Assembly (NCBI RefSeq): GCF_001945445.1
Contig: NZ_MSXW01000014.1
Span: forward strand, 106,870 to 170,869
Source of the DNA: Pseudomonas sp. PA27(2017)
GTDB taxonomy: Bacteria; Pseudomonadota; Gammaproteobacteria; Pseudomonadales; Pseudomonadaceae
DNA length: 64,000 nt
Direction of reading: 5' to 3'
Numbering within the stretch: position 1 is the first letter of the stretch; each line of letters starts with the position of its first letter. A program made the position numbers and the translations under genes. Under the pieces are notes generated by a model that did no database searches, was not told the DNA's origin, and saw only the letters and a program-made list of their open reading frames with translations. Positions 16,645-27,040 of the stretch are shown here, piece by piece.

Positions 16645-18534
16645 TTAGATGGCGCCGCGAGCGCGCAGTACGGCCAGCACCTGCTTGACGCCGTCCTCCA
16701 CCGACACGCTTTGGGTGTCGATGACCAGGTCGGCATCGAGCGGCACATCGTACGGGAAAGACTCGCCCGGGATGTTGTCGCCAGCTGCCGCATACAGCCC
16801 CTGCGGATCACGCTCGGCACATGCCTGCGGCGAGGCCTGCACGTAGACGGTGATCAGCCGCTCGGCACCGATCAGCACCTTGGCCTGCTCACGCCCTTCG
16901 GCATCCGGCGCCACGAACGCGGCCAGGGCGATCAGCCCGGCTTCGTTGAACTGACGCGCCACATGGGCTGCACGACGCCAGTTCTCGGCACGGCCGGCAC
17001 GATCCTGCGGCAGGCCTTTGTTCAGATCATGACGCAGGTTCTGGCCGTCGAGAACATAGACCGCACGCCCCATGTCGAACAGCTTGCGCTCCAGGGCGTA
17101 GGCCAGGGTGCTCTTGCCAGCCCCGGACAGGCCGCTGAACAGCACGGTAGCCGGCTGCTGGCCGAGGCGCGCAGCACGTTCCTCGGTGGACACGTGGCCG
17201 CTGTCGGCATGGTGCGCGCCGCTGCTGGCATCGGCGATGATCATGCCAGCGCCTACGGTGCCGTTGGTCAGGCGATCAATGACGATGAACGCACCGGTGG
17301 TGCGGTTGTGCTCGTAGCCGTCCAGGGCGATGGGCGCATCCAGCGCGACCTTGACCTTGCCGATCTCGTTGAGCTGCAGGCTGCTCGCCGCGCCCTGCTC
17401 CAGGGTGTTCACGTCGACCCGGTGGGTGATGCTGGCGATCGAGCCCGGCACGTAGCTGGTGGCACGCTTGATGTCGTATTTCTTGCCCGGCAGCATCGGC
17501 TCTTCGGCCATCCACACCAGCATGGCGTCAAAGGTGTCGACTACCTGCGGGCGGTTGTCGGCGTGCACCAGCATGTCGCCACGCGATACGTCGATCTCGT
17601 CTTCCAGGGTCAGGGTGATGGCCTGGCCCGGGCCGGCCTGCTCCAGCTCGCCTTCGAAGGTGACGATGGACTTGACCCGGCTACCCTTGCCCGACGGCAG
17701 CGCGATGACTTCGTCGCCCTTGCGCACGATGCCGCTGGCCAGGGTGCCGGCGAAACCGCGGAAGTTGAGGTTCGGACGGTTGACGTACTGCACCGGGAAA
17801 CGCAGGTCGTCGAAGTTGCGGTCGCCCGCCACTTCGACGCTCTCGAGGATTTCCATCAGCGACTGGCCGGTGTACCACGGCGAGCGCTCGGACTTGTTGA
17901 CCACGTTGTCGCCCTTGAGCGCCGACATGGGCACGAACTCCAGGGTGCTCGGACGCAGGTTGATCTTCTCGGCGAAGGCCAGGTAGTCGGCCTTGATCTG
18001 CTCGAACACGCCCTGGTCGAAGTCCTTGAGGTCCATCTTGTTGATGGCCACGACGATGTGCTTGATGCCCAGCAAGGACGCGATGAAGCTGTGTCGCTTG
18101 GTCTGGGTCTGCACGCCGTAACGGGCGTCGATCAGAATGATCGCCAGGTCGCAGGTCGAAGCACCGGTGGCCATGTTGCGCGTGTACTGCTCATGGCCAG
18201 GGGTGTCGGCGATGATGAACTTGCGCTTGGCGGTGGAGAAATAGCGGTAGGCGACATCGATGGTGATGCCCTGCTCGCGCTCGGCCTGCAGGCCGTCGAC
18301 CAGCAGCGCCAGGTCGACTTCCTCACCAGTGGTGCCGCTCTTCTTCGAATCGCGGGTGATGGCTTCCAGGTGATCTTCGTAGATCATCTTGGAGTCATGC
18401 AGCAGGCGCCCGATCAGGGTGCTCTTGCCGTCATCGACGTTACCGCAGGTAAGGAAGCGCAGCAGTTCCTTGCGCTCGTGCTGAGCCAGGTAGGCGTGAA
18501 TGTCCTGGCTGATCAAATCGGATTGGTGACTCAT
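16645..18534 (-). CDS. cysNC: Bifunctional sulfate adenylyltransferase subunit 1 / APS kinase
   Basis: The 629-aa fusion has an EF-Tu-like GTPase half with P-loop GNVDDGKST (31-39), [11 protein letters not shown] and NKMDL. A C-terminal APS kinase with its own P-loop GLSGAGKST follows (about residue 465). The first half drives ATP sulfurylase with CysD by GTP hydrolysis. The second phosphorylates APS to PAPS. It begins 12 bp after cysD in the same operon. The fused form is normal in pseudomonads. Confidence 0.97.
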   Translation of the reverse strand: MSHQSDLISQDIHAYLAQHERKELLRFLTCGNVDDGKSTLIGRLLHDSKMIYEDHLEAITRDSKKSGTTGEEVDLALLVDGLQAEREQGITIDVAYRYFSTAKRKFIIADTPGHEQYTRNMATGASTCDLAIILIDARYGVQTQTKRHSFIASLLGIKHIVVAINKMDLKDFDQGVFEQIKADYLAFAEKINLRPSTLEFVPMSALKGDNVVNKSERSPWYTGQSLMEILESVEVAGDRNFDDLRFPVQYVNRPNLNFRGFAGTLASGIVRKGDEVIALPSGKGSRVKSIVTFEGELEQAGPGQAITLTLEDEIDVSRGDMLVHADNRPQVVDTFDAMLVWMAEEPMLPGKKYDIKRATSYVPGSIASITHRVDVNTLEQGAASSLQLNEIGKVKVALDAPIALDGYEHNRTTGAFIVIDRLTNGTVGAGMIIADASSGAHHADSGHVSTEERAARLGQQPATVLFSGLSGAGKSTLAYALERKLFDMGRAVYVLDGQNLRHDLNKGLPQDRAGRAENWRRAAHVARQFNEAGLIALAAFVAPDAEGREQAKVLIGAERLITVYVQASPQACAERDPQGLYAAAGDNIPGESFPYDVPLDADLVIDTQSVSVEDGVKQVLAVLRARGAI

Positions 18535-18546
18535 GGTGGGTGATCC

Positions 18547-19464
18547 TCAGAAATAGCCCTGACGTTTCTTTTCTTCCATCGAGCCGGCGGCGTCGTGATC
18601 GATCACGCGGCCCTGGCGTTCGGAAGTCCGGGTCAGGAGCATTTCCTGGATGATGTCGGTCAGGCTTTGCGCCTCGGATTCCACCGCGCCAGTCAGCGGG
18701 TAGCAACCCAGGGTGCGGAAACGCACCTTCTTCTTCTGGATGCGCGCCTTCTCCTCATCGCTCAAGTGCTCGAGGATGCGCTCGTCATCGATCATGATCA
18801 GCGTGCCGTTCTTCTCGATCACCTCACGCTCGGCGGCGAAGTAAAGCGGCACGATCGGGATCTGTTCCAGATAGATGTACTGCCAGATATCCAGTTCGGT
18901 CCAGTTGGAGAGCGGGAACACGCGGATCGACTCGCCCTTCTTGACGTTGCCGTTGTACACGTTCCACAGCTCGGGACGCTGGTTCTTCGGGTCCCAGCGG
19001 TGCTTGCTGTCGCGGAACGAGTAGACGCGCTCCTTGGCACGGGACTTCTCTTCGTCACGACGCGCGCCACCAAAGGCGGCGTCGAAGCCGTACTTGTCCA
19101 GCGCCTGCTTGAGGCCCTCGGTCTTCATCACGTCGGTGTGCTTGGCACTGCCGTAGGTGAAGGGGTTCATGTCCTGCGCCACACCGTCGGGATTGATGTG
19201 GGTGATCAGGTCCAGGCCCATCTCGCTGACCATTTTGTCGCGAAAGCTATACATTTCCTGGAATTTCCAGCGCGTATCGACGTGCATCACCGGAAACGGC
19301 AGTTTGCCGGGAAAGAACGCCTTGCGCGCCAGATGCAGCATCACGGCGGAATCCTTGCCGATGGAATAGAGCATCACCGGGTTATCGAATTCGGCGGCCA
19401 CTTCACGAATGATGTGGATACTTTCCGCCTCGAGCTGTTTCAAGTGCGTCAGTTTGTCGAGCAT
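18547..19464 (-). CDS. cysD: Sulfate adenylyltransferase subunit 2
   Basis: The 305-aa PAPS-reductase-fold enzyme has the PP-loop motif [13 protein letters not shown] (about residues 34-46), [22 protein letters not shown] in the middle, and ends RQGYF as CysD proteins do. It catalyses ATP plus sulfate to APS as a heterodimer with CysN. It is the first gene of the cysD-cysNC operon; a weak TAGAGT -10-like hexamer lies at 19527-19522 on the minus strand. Confidence 0.97.
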   Translation of the reverse strand: MLDKLTHLKQLEAESIHIIREVAAEFDNPVMLYSIGKDSAVMLHLARKAFFPGKLPFPVMHVDTRWKFQEMYSFRDKMVSEMGLDLITHINPDGVAQDMNPFTYGSAKHTDVMKTEGLKQALDKYGFDAAFGGARRDEEKSRAKERVYSFRDSKHRWDPKNQRPELWNVYNGNVKKGESIRVFPLSNWTELDIWQYIYLEQIPIVPLYFAAEREVIEKNGTLIMIDDERILEHLSDEEKARIQKKKVRFRTLGCYPLTGAVESEAQSLTDIIQEMLLTRTSERQGRVIDHDAAGSMEEKKRQGYF

Positions 19465-19887
19465 GGCTACTCACGAGGTCACGGTATTTATTCAGGCCAG
19501 ACGGGCCTTGGACGAGCGCGCACTCTAGCACAGCGCCTACTTCTAATCAGGGCGCCGCTTAGATCGAAACGCTCTAGGTTTATTCCAGTGAAACAGGCAC
19601 CAGCACCTCGCCTCGTGGCGACTCCGGAGCCAGGACTGCGGACTGGCAGGCCACCATGGCAACACCGAACATGCCCTGGTGCGGCGACGACAGACCAGAC
19701 CACGTCCGCACGACAGTGTCGAACCGCCAGCAGTTTCGGAAGAAAAACCTCGGATTTTGTTTCCTGAGATTGTTGAACACTACACAGGGGGCTCCACCGG
19801 CTTTAGGCTTGCCAAGCCAGCGGCACTGAGCGCTCTAGCGCGCCCGCCGGCGTTATCGGAACCGGTTACCGCGCTCAAGGAGAGCCC
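19465..19887. other. 423-bp intergenic region between cysD and the autotransporter
   Basis: No gene is convincing on either strand. It must hold the divergent promoters of cysD and the autotransporter; only a weak candidate for cysD is visible (19522-19527). AAGGAG (19878-19883) is the ribosome-binding site of the autotransporter. No known repeat or insertion end is recognised. Confidence 0.5.
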
Positions 19888-22758
19888 ATGCAACAACGCC
19901 CCCTTTCACTGTCCCTGCTCACTCTCGCCATTACAGCTGCCAGCCTCTCGGCCCAGGCAGAAACCTATCAGATCGATGACGGCCCCAAAACCTGGGAAAA
20001 CATCATCATCACAGATGGTCTGAACATCAGCGGTGCGCTGACCACTGCAGCCGATGCACTGACCCTGAAGCCAGGTACCCAGGTGTTGGGCGATCTGATT
20101 GTCGACGCCACCATCAAGACCACGGGCGCCGAGAATGCGCAAGGCCGCTACGCCAGGCCACTGACCCTGGGCAGCCTGAACACTTACCTGAACGACAGAG
20201 TGCGCATCGACGGCGACTTGATTAACAAAGGTCGCCTCAGCACTGGCGGCAGTGACGCGATTGGCATCAGAGTGTACAACACCAATATCAGCGGCACCCT
20301 GCAAAATGAAGGGACTATTTCCGTTGAAGACAGTACCTTCGAGGGGGTCAACGGCAATGGGGCCGGCAATGCCATGCCCATGGGCCTCAATTTGAACAAT
20401 GCCAACCTGGGCGGACTGAGCAACAGTGGCCGCATCGCGCTGACCAGCAGCGACATCGCCAGGGGCATCATGATGGGTTACTCCCAGGTAACCGGAGTTC
20501 TGGAGAACACCAGCAGCGGCGTTATCGAAGTCACGGGCGATGAGATCCGCGCCATATCCGTCAGCTTCCTGAACGACGTGGGCGAACTGATCAACGCTGG
20601 CACCCTGCGCGCCACCGGTATTACTGCACCCGGCGACGCCAGCAACCTCAGCGAAGCCAACGGTATAAGCGTCGGGGATAGTCTCGTTCGCGGCCGGCTG
20701 CTCAACAGCGGCAACATCACCGTCAGCGGCTACGAAGCCACAGGCATCGAACTGATCACTTATGGCAGTAACGGCGATCTGGCACGCGTCAATGGTGATC
20801 TCGTCAACAGTGGCAGCATTGATGTGAGCGCCGTGGCCGAGCCTGGAGCGACGGCCCGTGCTATCGAGATTTCCAATGCGACCGTCGGCGGAGCACTGAA
20901 CAATAGCGGCACGATTATCGCGCGCGGCACCGACTCTGCAGCGATCCATGTCGATGGCGGACATATTGCTGGGGATATCTTCAACAGTGGAACGATACAG
21001 GGCGGCCGTTACGGTATCTATCTCAAAAATCTGCAGCCCAGTGAAAACCTTCCCGCCCACGTGCCGTTCAGCTTGATTCATCAAAACGCAGGAACGATTG
21101 AGGGGGGCGAGTATGCTCTCTATGCCGACCCTGCAAGCACCGAAGCACGGCTGATATGGGCCGGCGGCACGTTGAAGGGCAACATCCACGGCAGTACTTA
21201 CATCGACGTGATTGGTGATGCTGTGTTCGATGGCACTCACATCAGCGGTTTTGGCTACGGCAACTCTGGTGGGGGTGGCATCGACCTGTTCAATGCAGAG
21301 GACAGTCCACTGGGCCGCGCAGCAAGTCTCACCCTAACGCAACCGCACGTGACCATTGATGGCCACCTGGAAATGAACCGTGGCACCGTGCTGCAACTCA
21401 ACCTGAGCCAGGCTACAGATCCCCAGACGGCAATCGTGAAGGTACGCACGGATGCCTATTTCTCGCCAAGCAGCAGCATCGCCCTGCGCCCGACATCCGA
21501 AGACTTCCGCGCCACGGGCCGGGAGTACAAGGTGATCGAGGCGGGTTCTGTAGAGTACGAAGGTACCGATAAGCTGGTGGTCAGCAGCTCGGCCTTGTTG
21601 AATATCGACTCGATCGCGATCACCGACACAGAGGTAAGGGCAACGGTCACCACCAAGTCCGACGAGCAGGCCGGAGCGGTCGTCGGTACTGCGGGCGCCA
21701 GTGCCAATGCCAGGGCTGCGTTCGCGCCCTTCTACAGCAGTGCTTTGGGCCAACTGGACAACGATGACCCCGTATTCCAGGCGTTCGCCAATGCCGACGA
21801 AGCGCAGCTTGCCGCCCTCAGCGAACAGCTTGCGCCTCACGTTGATGGCGCCGTACGTGCTGCTGCCAATTCAGTACAAAGAATGGTCAGCGGCGCCGTT
21901 GGTTCTCGAACCTCTTCCCTGCGCGGAGCATCGTCCGGCTCGGCATTCAGCGAAGCGGGCTTTTGGGTACAAGGTCACGACAGCGACCTGCGTCAGGGCC
22001 GTCGCAGTGGTATCGCCGGTTACGATGCAGACAGCCGCGGCCTCAGCCTGGGCCTCGATGGCAAACTGAATGAGCAGTGGACGCTGGGTGTTGCCTACAG
22101 CAACCTGGACACCAAGGTCAGCGGTCGCACCGGCAACAAGAGCGAGATCGACAGCCAGGTACTGACCCTGTACTCGGGCTTCGAGCAAGGGCCGATCTTC
22201 GTCGATACCAGCCTGAGCTACGGCTTCAACGACAACACCAGCAAGCGAGACATCGCCGGTACCCGTGCCAAGGGCGAATTCGACAGCCGCTCCCTGGCGC
22301 TGAATCTGGAAGCGGGCTACGGCCTGCATGCCGGCGGCGTTACCCTCGAGCCCCGTGTAGCCACGCGCTACAGCCGTCTGGACATCGACAGCTACCGTGA
22401 AAAAGGCTCTTCGGCAGCACTGGCGGTGAGCAGCCAACGCTATGAAGCAATCGAGCTCGGTGCAGGTGCACGCCTGGCCAGTGCCATCGCGCTGGGCCAG
22501 GGAGCGCTGGAGCCGGAGCTGAAGCTGATGGCCTACCACGACTTCGCAGCCGATCAATCCAGCAGCACGTCGAGCTTCGTGCTCGGTGGCTCGTCTTTCG
22601 TGACTCATGGTGCCAAGCCGGCACGCGATAGCTACGAGGCCAGCCTTGGCGTCAACTACCGTATCGGCGCCCTGAGCCTCGGAGCAGGCTACGAGCATGT
22701 GGGCCGCTCGGGCTTCGATGCCGATACGCTCCGCGCGAAAGTCCGTTACGACTTCTGA
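19888..22758 (+). CDS. Type Va autotransporter with beta-helical passenger
   Basis: The 956-aa protein has a signal peptide (cleavage after SLSAQA, residue 24), a beta-helix passenger and a C-terminal autotransporter barrel. Nine degenerate modules at about residues 111-378 open with a L-x-N-x-G-x-I core (LQNEGTI, LSNSGRI, LLNSGNI, LVNSGSI, LNNSGTI) and end in aIxI...VxG. A second region (about 400-650) lacks the modules. The barrel runs from about residue 690 (FWVQGHD) and ends in the outer-membrane signature RYDF. No protease triad or lipase motif was found. Passenger function is unknown: adhesion is the default guess. AAGGAG precedes the ATG. Confidence 0.9.
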   Translation: MQQRPLSLSLLTLAITAASLSAQAETYQIDDGPKTWENIIITDGLNISGALTTAADALTLKPGTQVLGDLIVDATIKTTGAENAQGRYARPLTLGSLNTYLNDRVRIDGDLINKGRLSTGGSDAIGIRVYNTNISGTLQNEGTISVEDSTFEGVNGNGAGNAMPMGLNLNNANLGGLSNSGRIALTSSDIARGIMMGYSQVTGVLENTSSGVIEVTGDEIRAISVSFLNDVGELINAGTLRATGITAPGDASNLSEANGISVGDSLVRGRLLNSGNITVSGYEATGIELITYGSNGDLARVNGDLVNSGSIDVSAVAEPGATARAIEISNATVGGALNNSGTIIARGTDSAAIHVDGGHIAGDIFNSGTIQGGRYGIYLKNLQPSENLPAHVPFSLIHQNAGTIEGGEYALYADPASTEARLIWAGGTLKGNIHGSTYIDVIGDAVFDGTHISGFGYGNSGGGGIDLFNAEDSPLGRAASLTLTQPHVTIDGHLEMNRGTVLQLNLSQATDPQTAIVKVRTDAYFSPSSSIALRPTSEDFRATGREYKVIEAGSVEYEGTDKLVVSSSALLNIDSIAITDTEVRATVTTKSDEQAGAVVGTAGASANARAAFAPFYSSALGQLDNDDPVFQAFANADEAQLAALSEQLAPHVDGAVRAAANSVQRMVSGAVGSRTSSLRGASSGSAFSEAGFWVQGHDSDLRQGRRSGIAGYDADSRGLSLGLDGKLNEQWTLGVAYSNLDTKVSGRTGNKSEIDSQVLTLYSGFEQGPIFVDTSLSYGFNDNTSKRDIAGTRAKGEFDSRSLALNLEAGYGLHAGGVTLEPRVATRYSRLDIDSYREKGSSAALAVSSQRYEAIELGAGARLASAIALGQGALEPELKLMAYHDFAADQSSSTSSFVLGGSSFVTHGAKPARDSYEASLGVNYRIGALSLGAGYEHVGRSGFDADTLRAKVRYDF

Positions 22759-22768
22759 TTGTGACCAC

Positions 22769-22798
22769 GTGGCGTTCAGGGCAAAACCTGGACGCCAC
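22769..22798 (+). terminator. Hairpin terminator after the autotransporter
   Basis: GTGGCGTTCAGG and CCTGGACGCCAC pair over 12 bp (one G-U) around a six-base loop, 10 bp after the stop. The following tract CTCTCCTCCT is pyrimidine-rich rather than a U run, so termination is probable but not certain. Confidence 0.55.
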
Positions 22799-22817
22799 CT
22801 CTCCTCCTACTCCCTTC

Positions 22818-23576
22818 TCAAATCGGATTCGGGCAATCGATGAACAGATGCTCGAGGGCGAAGCGCCGACTCAGGTATTCGCCCAGGGCCTGCACACCGT
22901 AGCGCTCGGTGGCGTGGTGGCCGGCGGCAATGAAGCTGACGCGGTTTTCGCGGGCGCTGTGGTAGGTCTGCTCGGATGCTTCCCCGGTGAGATACAGGTC
23001 GACGCCTGCGGCGATGGCCTGGTCGATGTAGCCCTGGCCGCCGCCCGTGCACCAGCCGATACGGCTGACCATTCTATCCTCCTCCACCAGCAGTGGTTCG
23101 CGGCCCAGCACCTCGTGGACACGCCGTGCGAAGTCGCGGGCACTCAACGGTTGCGCCAGGGAGCCGACCAGCCCGACGGTACGCGGGTTATCCGGTTCCA
23201 GCGGGCCTTCGACGGTGATATCGAGCTGGCGCGCCAGCTGAACGTTGTTGCCGACCTCGGGGTGCACGTCCAGCGGCAGGTGATAAGCCAGCAGGCTGAT
23301 GTCGTTGGCCAGCAAGGTTTTCAGACGACGCTGCTTCATGCCGGTGACGCAAGGGTTCTCGCCTTTCCAGAAATAGCCGTGGTGCACCAGCAGTACATCG
23401 GCGCGCGCCTCGACGGCGGCTTCGATCATCGCCAGGCTGGCGGTCACACCGCTGACGATGCGCTGAACCTGGGGCCGTCCTTCGACCTGCAGGCCGTTGG
23501 GGCAGTAATCGCTGATGCGCGCAGCGCCCAGGTAGCGTTCGGCGTCCTCTACGAGCGTGGTCAGGGCGATGGCCAT
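22818..23576 (-). CDS. Nif3-like dinuclear metal centre hexameric protein
   Basis: The 252-aa product is a GTP cyclohydrolase I type 2/NIF3 family member, with SDYCPNGLQVEG at residues 22-33, LLVHHGYFWKGE (metal ligands) and GWCTGGGQGY. These proteins form toroidal hexamers with a two-metal site; their physiological substrate is not established. It is divergent from algW, as in P. aeruginosa. Confidence 0.92.
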   Translation of the reverse strand: MAIALTTLVEDAERYLGAARISDYCPNGLQVEGRPQVQRIVSGVTASLAMIEAAVEARADVLLVHHGYFWKGENPCVTGMKQRRLKTLLANDISLLAYHLPLDVHPEVGNNVQLARQLDITVEGPLEPDNPRTVGLVGSLAQPLSARDFARRVHEVLGREPLLVEEDRMVSRIGWCTGGGQGYIDQAIAAGVDLYLTGEASEQTYHSARENRVSFIAAGHHATERYGVQALGEYLSRRFALEHLFIDCPNPI

Positions 23577-23628
23577 ACAGTTTTCCTCACGAACGGTGGC
23601 GAACCGCTGCTTTCTTGGCGCGGTTCTC

Positions 23629-23634
23629 TATAAT
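23629..23634 (+). promoter_or_regulatory. Candidate -10 element of algW
   Basis: TATAAT lies 51 bp before the algW ATG. No good -35 lies at 16-18 bp spacing, so only the -10 is proposed. Confidence 0.4.
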
Positions 23635-23684
23635 GGCGCACCTTAAGGGCCCGATAGGGGCCTCGCAACCCTCAGGATTGATCG

Positions 23685-24830
23685 ATGTTCAAGGCCCTGC
23701 GTTTTTTCGGCTGGCCACTCTTGGTTGGCGTTCTGGTATCGCTGCTGATCATGCAGCAGTACCCGCAACTGGTCGGCCTGCCCATGCACGACGTGCAGTT
23801 GCGCCAGGCGCCGATCTACGCCCGCTCCCAGGAGGGCCCGGCCTCCTACGCCACGGCCGTCAGCGTCGCCTCGCCGGCGGTGGCCAACCTGTACACCACC
23901 AAGTACGTGGGCAAGTCCAACCACCCGTTGCTCGATGATCCGCAGTTCCGCAAGTTCTATGGCGACAACCTGCCCGGCCAGCGGCGCATGGAGTCCAGCC
24001 TCGGCTCAGCAGTGATCATGAGCCCGGAAGGTTACCTGCTGACCAACAACCACGTGACCGCCAATGCCGACCAGATCGTGGTGGCCCTCAAGGATGGCCG
24101 CGAAACCCTGGCCCGGGTGATCGGCAGCGACCCGGAGACCGACCTGGCGGTACTGAAGATCGACCTCAAGGACCTGCCGGCCATGACCCTCGGGCGCTCG
24201 GACAATATCCGCATCGGCGACGTCACCCTGGCCATCGGCAACCCGTTCGGCGTCGGCCAGACGGTGACCATGGGCATCATCAGCGCCACCGGGCGCAACC
24301 AGCTGGGCCTCAACACCTACGAAGACTTCATCCAGACCGACGCGGCGATCAACCCGGGCAACTCCGGCGGCGCGCTGGTCGACGCCTACGGCAACCTGGT
24401 CGGCATCAACACGGCGATCTTCTCCAAATCCGGCGGTTCCCAGGGTATCGGCTTCGCGATTCCGGTGAAGCTGGCGATGGAGGTGATGCAAGCGATCATC
24501 GAGCACGGCAAGGTGATCCGCGGCTGGCTGGGCCTCGAAGTACAACCGCTGACCCCGGAGCTGGCCGAGTCATTCGGTTTGGAAGGCCGCCAGGGCATCA
24601 TCGTCGCCGGCATCTACCGCAACGGCCCGGCGCAGAAGGCCGGCCTGCAACCCAACGACCTGATTCTCAAGATCGACGGCGAACCGGCGGGCGATGCGCG
24701 CCGCTCGATGAACCAGGTCGCCCGCGCCAAGCCCGGCGAGACCATTCGCATCGAAGTGATGCGCAATGGCAAGCCGATGGAGCTCAAGGCCGAGATCGGC
24801 ATCCGCCCGCCTGTCGCCACCAGCAACTGA
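23685..24830 (+). CDS. algW: Periplasmic envelope-stress serine protease (DegS-like)
   Basis: The 381-aa protein has one N-terminal membrane anchor (about residues 7-24), a trypsin-like domain with the triad His123 (TNNHV), Asp153 (ETDLAVL) and Ser227 (GNSGGAL), and one PDZ domain (about 275-370). This single-PDZ anchored layout defines DegS/AlgW. AlgW senses misfolded outer-membrane porins and cuts the anti-sigma factor MucA to release AlgU. The gene is monocistronic; in P. aeruginosa it lies next to hisC, from which it is separated here. Confidence 0.96.
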   Translation: MFKALRFFGWPLLVGVLVSLLIMQQYPQLVGLPMHDVQLRQAPIYARSQEGPASYATAVSVASPAVANLYTTKYVGKSNHPLLDDPQFRKFYGDNLPGQRRMESSLGSAVIMSPEGYLLTNNHVTANADQIVVALKDGRETLARVIGSDPETDLAVLKIDLKDLPAMTLGRSDNIRIGDVTLAIGNPFGVGQTVTMGIISATGRNQLGLNTYEDFIQTDAAINPGNSGGALVDAYGNLVGINTAIFSKSGGSQGIGFAIPVKLAMEVMQAIIEHGKVIRGWLGLEVQPLTPELAESFGLEGRQGIIVAGIYRNGPAQKAGLQPNDLILKIDGEPAGDARRSMNQVARAKPGETIRIEVMRNGKPMELKAEIGIRPPVATSN

Positions 24831-24884
24831 TCCACAGCCAAGGCTGCATCGTCTAGACACAGATGTTGCAGTTGGCAGGCATTA

Positions 24885-24907
24885 AAATGTAATGTTATTA
24901 CGTTTTA
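24885..24907 (+). promoter_or_regulatory. Zur-box-like palindrome
   Basis: Arms AAAATGTAAT and ATTACGTTTT flank GTT. The arms are complementary at 9 of 10 positions. Against the gamma-proteobacterial Zur consensus as I recall it (AAATGTTATA, one base, TATAACATTT), 16 of 22 informative positions agree. It overlaps the likely promoter (TTGGCA at 24873-24878, TATTAC at 24897-24902) of the receptor gene. A site for another FUR-family regulator is possible. Confidence 0.55.
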
Positions 24908-24929
24908 TAATTTGCCAAGGATCTGCATC

Positions 24930-27026
24930 TTGCGTCGCTCCCTCGCGCTGTTCAGCAGCTTGCCGCTCGGCTTGCTGAGTGTCTCCTCGTACGCCGAAAG
25001 CACCGGTATCCTGCAACTCGATGAGAGCGTGATCAGCGCCGAGCATCGCCAGGAGTCGGCCGATGGCCCGGTAATGGGCTACCGCGCCACGCGCTCGGCA
25101 ACGGCCACCCGTACCGATACCGACATTCGCGACACGCCGCAGAGCATCCAGGTAGTGCCTGCCCAGGTGCTCGAGGATCTCAACTCCACACGCATCGACC
25201 GAGCCCTGGACTTTGCCGGCGGCGTATCGCGGCAGAACAACTTCGGCGGCCTGACCTTCCTCAACTACAGCGTGCGCGGTTTCACCACCGGCGAGCTGTA
25301 CAAGAATGGCTTCGCCATCAACCGTGGCAGCTACAGCTCGCCGGATACCTCCAACATCGAGCGCATCGAAGTGCTGAAGGGGCCGGCGGCCAGTCTTTAT
25401 GGCCGCGGCGACCCCGGCGGCCTGGTGAATATCGTCAGCAAGCGCCCGCAGGAAGAGGCCTTCAGCACGCTGTCGTTCAGCGCCGGCAGCTGGGATCGCT
25501 ACCGCAGCAGCCTGGATGTGAACACGCCGCTAAGCGAAGACGGCAGCCTGCTGTCGCGAGTCAACATGGCAATCGAAGACAACGGCAGCTTTCGCGATCA
25601 CGTCGACGGCGAGCGGCGCATCGTCAGCCCCTCGCTGAGCTGGCAGCTGTCCCCCGACACCCACCTGCTGCTGGACGCCGAGTTTTCGCGAACCGAGTCG
25701 GTATTCGACCGGGGCATTCCTGCCGTCAATGGCCAGCTTGGTTCGGTGAAGCGTTCGACCTTCATGGGCGAGCCCAATGACGGTGGTGTTCGCAATGACA
25801 ACCAGACCCTCGACCTCGCCCTCGAGCATTACCTGAGCGACACCTGGAAACTGCGACTGGCCAACCACTACACACAGGGCACCTTGCAGGGCAACAGCTC
25901 GGAACCCCAGGCACTGGTCGGCACGACTATCAGCCGCTTCTATCGCCAGCGCGATTTCGAATGGAACGACAACATCACCCAGGCCGAACTGCATGGTGAT
26001 TTCAAATTCGCTGGCTGGCAGCACCAGACGCTGATCGGTCTCGAGTACGAGAACTACCGCAACAGCCAGAAGTACCCGCAGAGTGCGACGCTGCTGAGCT
26101 ATGGCCTGGATATCTACAACCCGGTGTACGGCCAGCCCAAACCGGTACTGACCCGCGCCAACGACTTCCACGAACGCACCGAAAGCTACGCCCTCAACCT
26201 GCAGGATCAGATTGCCTTCACTGACCGTCTGCGCGGCCTGATCGGCGTACGTTTGGAGCATATCGAGCAAACCTCGCTCAACCGAGCGACGCGCATCAGC
26301 AACACCCAGGAAAAGGACGTTGCCACACCACGCCTCGGCCTGCTCTATCAGCTCACGCCAGCGGTGGGCGTGTTCGCCAATGCCTCGACCTCGTTCAAAC
26401 CCAACACCCTTGGTACTCGTGGCCAGGTGTACAAACCAGAGAAAGGCCTGGGCTACGAGACCGGCGTGAAGCTCGACCTGCTCGACGGGCGCCTTGGCGG
26501 CACCATCGCGCTGTTCCAGATCGACAAGGAAAACGTCATCACCACCGACGCCGTGGGCGACAGCGTCGCGGCCGGCAAGGCGCGCAGCCAAGGCCTGGAC
26601 ATGCAGCTCAGCGGCCAATTGAGCGACGCGGTGCGGGTCATCGGCGCCTACGCCTACATCGATGCCGAAGTCACCGAGGGCGATGCAGCGCTGCCCAAGG
26701 GCAGTGACCTGCTGGGCATCGCTCGCCACAGCGGCAGCCTGCTGAGCGTGTACGAGTTCCAGAACGGCACCCTGCGCGGGTCCGACATCGGCGCCGCCTT
26801 CAACTATGTCGGCGAACGCTCTGGCCAGGCGGGCAGCGACTTTACCCTGCCGTCCTACAGCACGGTCGACCTGCTCGCCCATTACAAGGCCAGCGAAGAC
26901 GTGACCCTGGGCCTGAACCTCAACAACCTGTTCGACCGCAAGTACTACGAACGCTCGTTCAACAGCGCCTGGGTCGTGCCGGGCGAACCTCGCAACGTCA
27001 GCCTCAGCCTGTCTCTCAACCTCTGA
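24930..27026 (+). CDS. TonB-dependent receptor of the siderophore-receptor subfamily
   Basis: The product is 698 aa if translated from TTG 24930 (reads LRRSLALFSSLPLGLLSVSSYA, a signal peptide). AAGGA lies eight bases upstream. No ATG or GTG precedes the signal peptide; another TTG six codons upstream has no site. A TonB-box-like DESVIS lies just inside the mature end. The plug holds DTPQSIQVVPAQVLEDL, NYSVRGFTT and IERIEVLKGPAASLYGRGDPGGLVNIVSKRP; the barrel ends VSLSLSLNL. The fold is that of ferric siderophore receptors, but the Zur-like site and the DUF4198 partner point to a non-iron metal. Confidence 0.88.
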   Translation: MRRSLALFSSLPLGLLSVSSYAESTGILQLDESVISAEHRQESADGPVMGYRATRSATATRTDTDIRDTPQSIQVVPAQVLEDLNSTRIDRALDFAGGVSRQNNFGGLTFLNYSVRGFTTGELYKNGFAINRGSYSSPDTSNIERIEVLKGPAASLYGRGDPGGLVNIVSKRPQEEAFSTLSFSAGSWDRYRSSLDVNTPLSEDGSLLSRVNMAIEDNGSFRDHVDGERRIVSPSLSWQLSPDTHLLLDAEFSRTESVFDRGIPAVNGQLGSVKRSTFMGEPNDGGVRNDNQTLDLALEHYLSDTWKLRLANHYTQGTLQGNSSEPQALVGTTISRFYRQRDFEWNDNITQAELHGDFKFAGWQHQTLIGLEYENYRNSQKYPQSATLLSYGLDIYNPVYGQPKPVLTRANDFHERTESYALNLQDQIAFTDRLRGLIGVRLEHIEQTSLNRATRISNTQEKDVATPRLGLLYQLTPAVGVFANASTSFKPNTLGTRGQVYKPEKGLGYETGVKLDLLDGRLGGTIALFQIDKENVITTDAVGDSVAAGKARSQGLDMQLSGQLSDAVRVIGAYAYIDAEVTEGDAALPKGSDLLGIARHSGSLLSVYEFQNGTLRGSDIGAAFNYVGERSGQAGSDFTLPSYSTVDLLAHYKASEDVTLGLNLNNLFDRKYYERSFNSAWVVPGEPRNVSLSLSLNL

Positions 27027-27040
27027 TCGAAGGAAGCATC

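Noticed and set aside
16711..18543. A 610-codon plus-strand frame opposite cysNC
   Set aside because: It mirrors cysNC almost exactly and has the shadow composition. CysNC has both P-loops and its operon partner.
24885..24907. Fur box for the receptor gene
   Set aside because: Match to the Fur consensus is clearly weaker than to the Zur-type palindrome, although a FUR-family relative cannot be told apart by eye.
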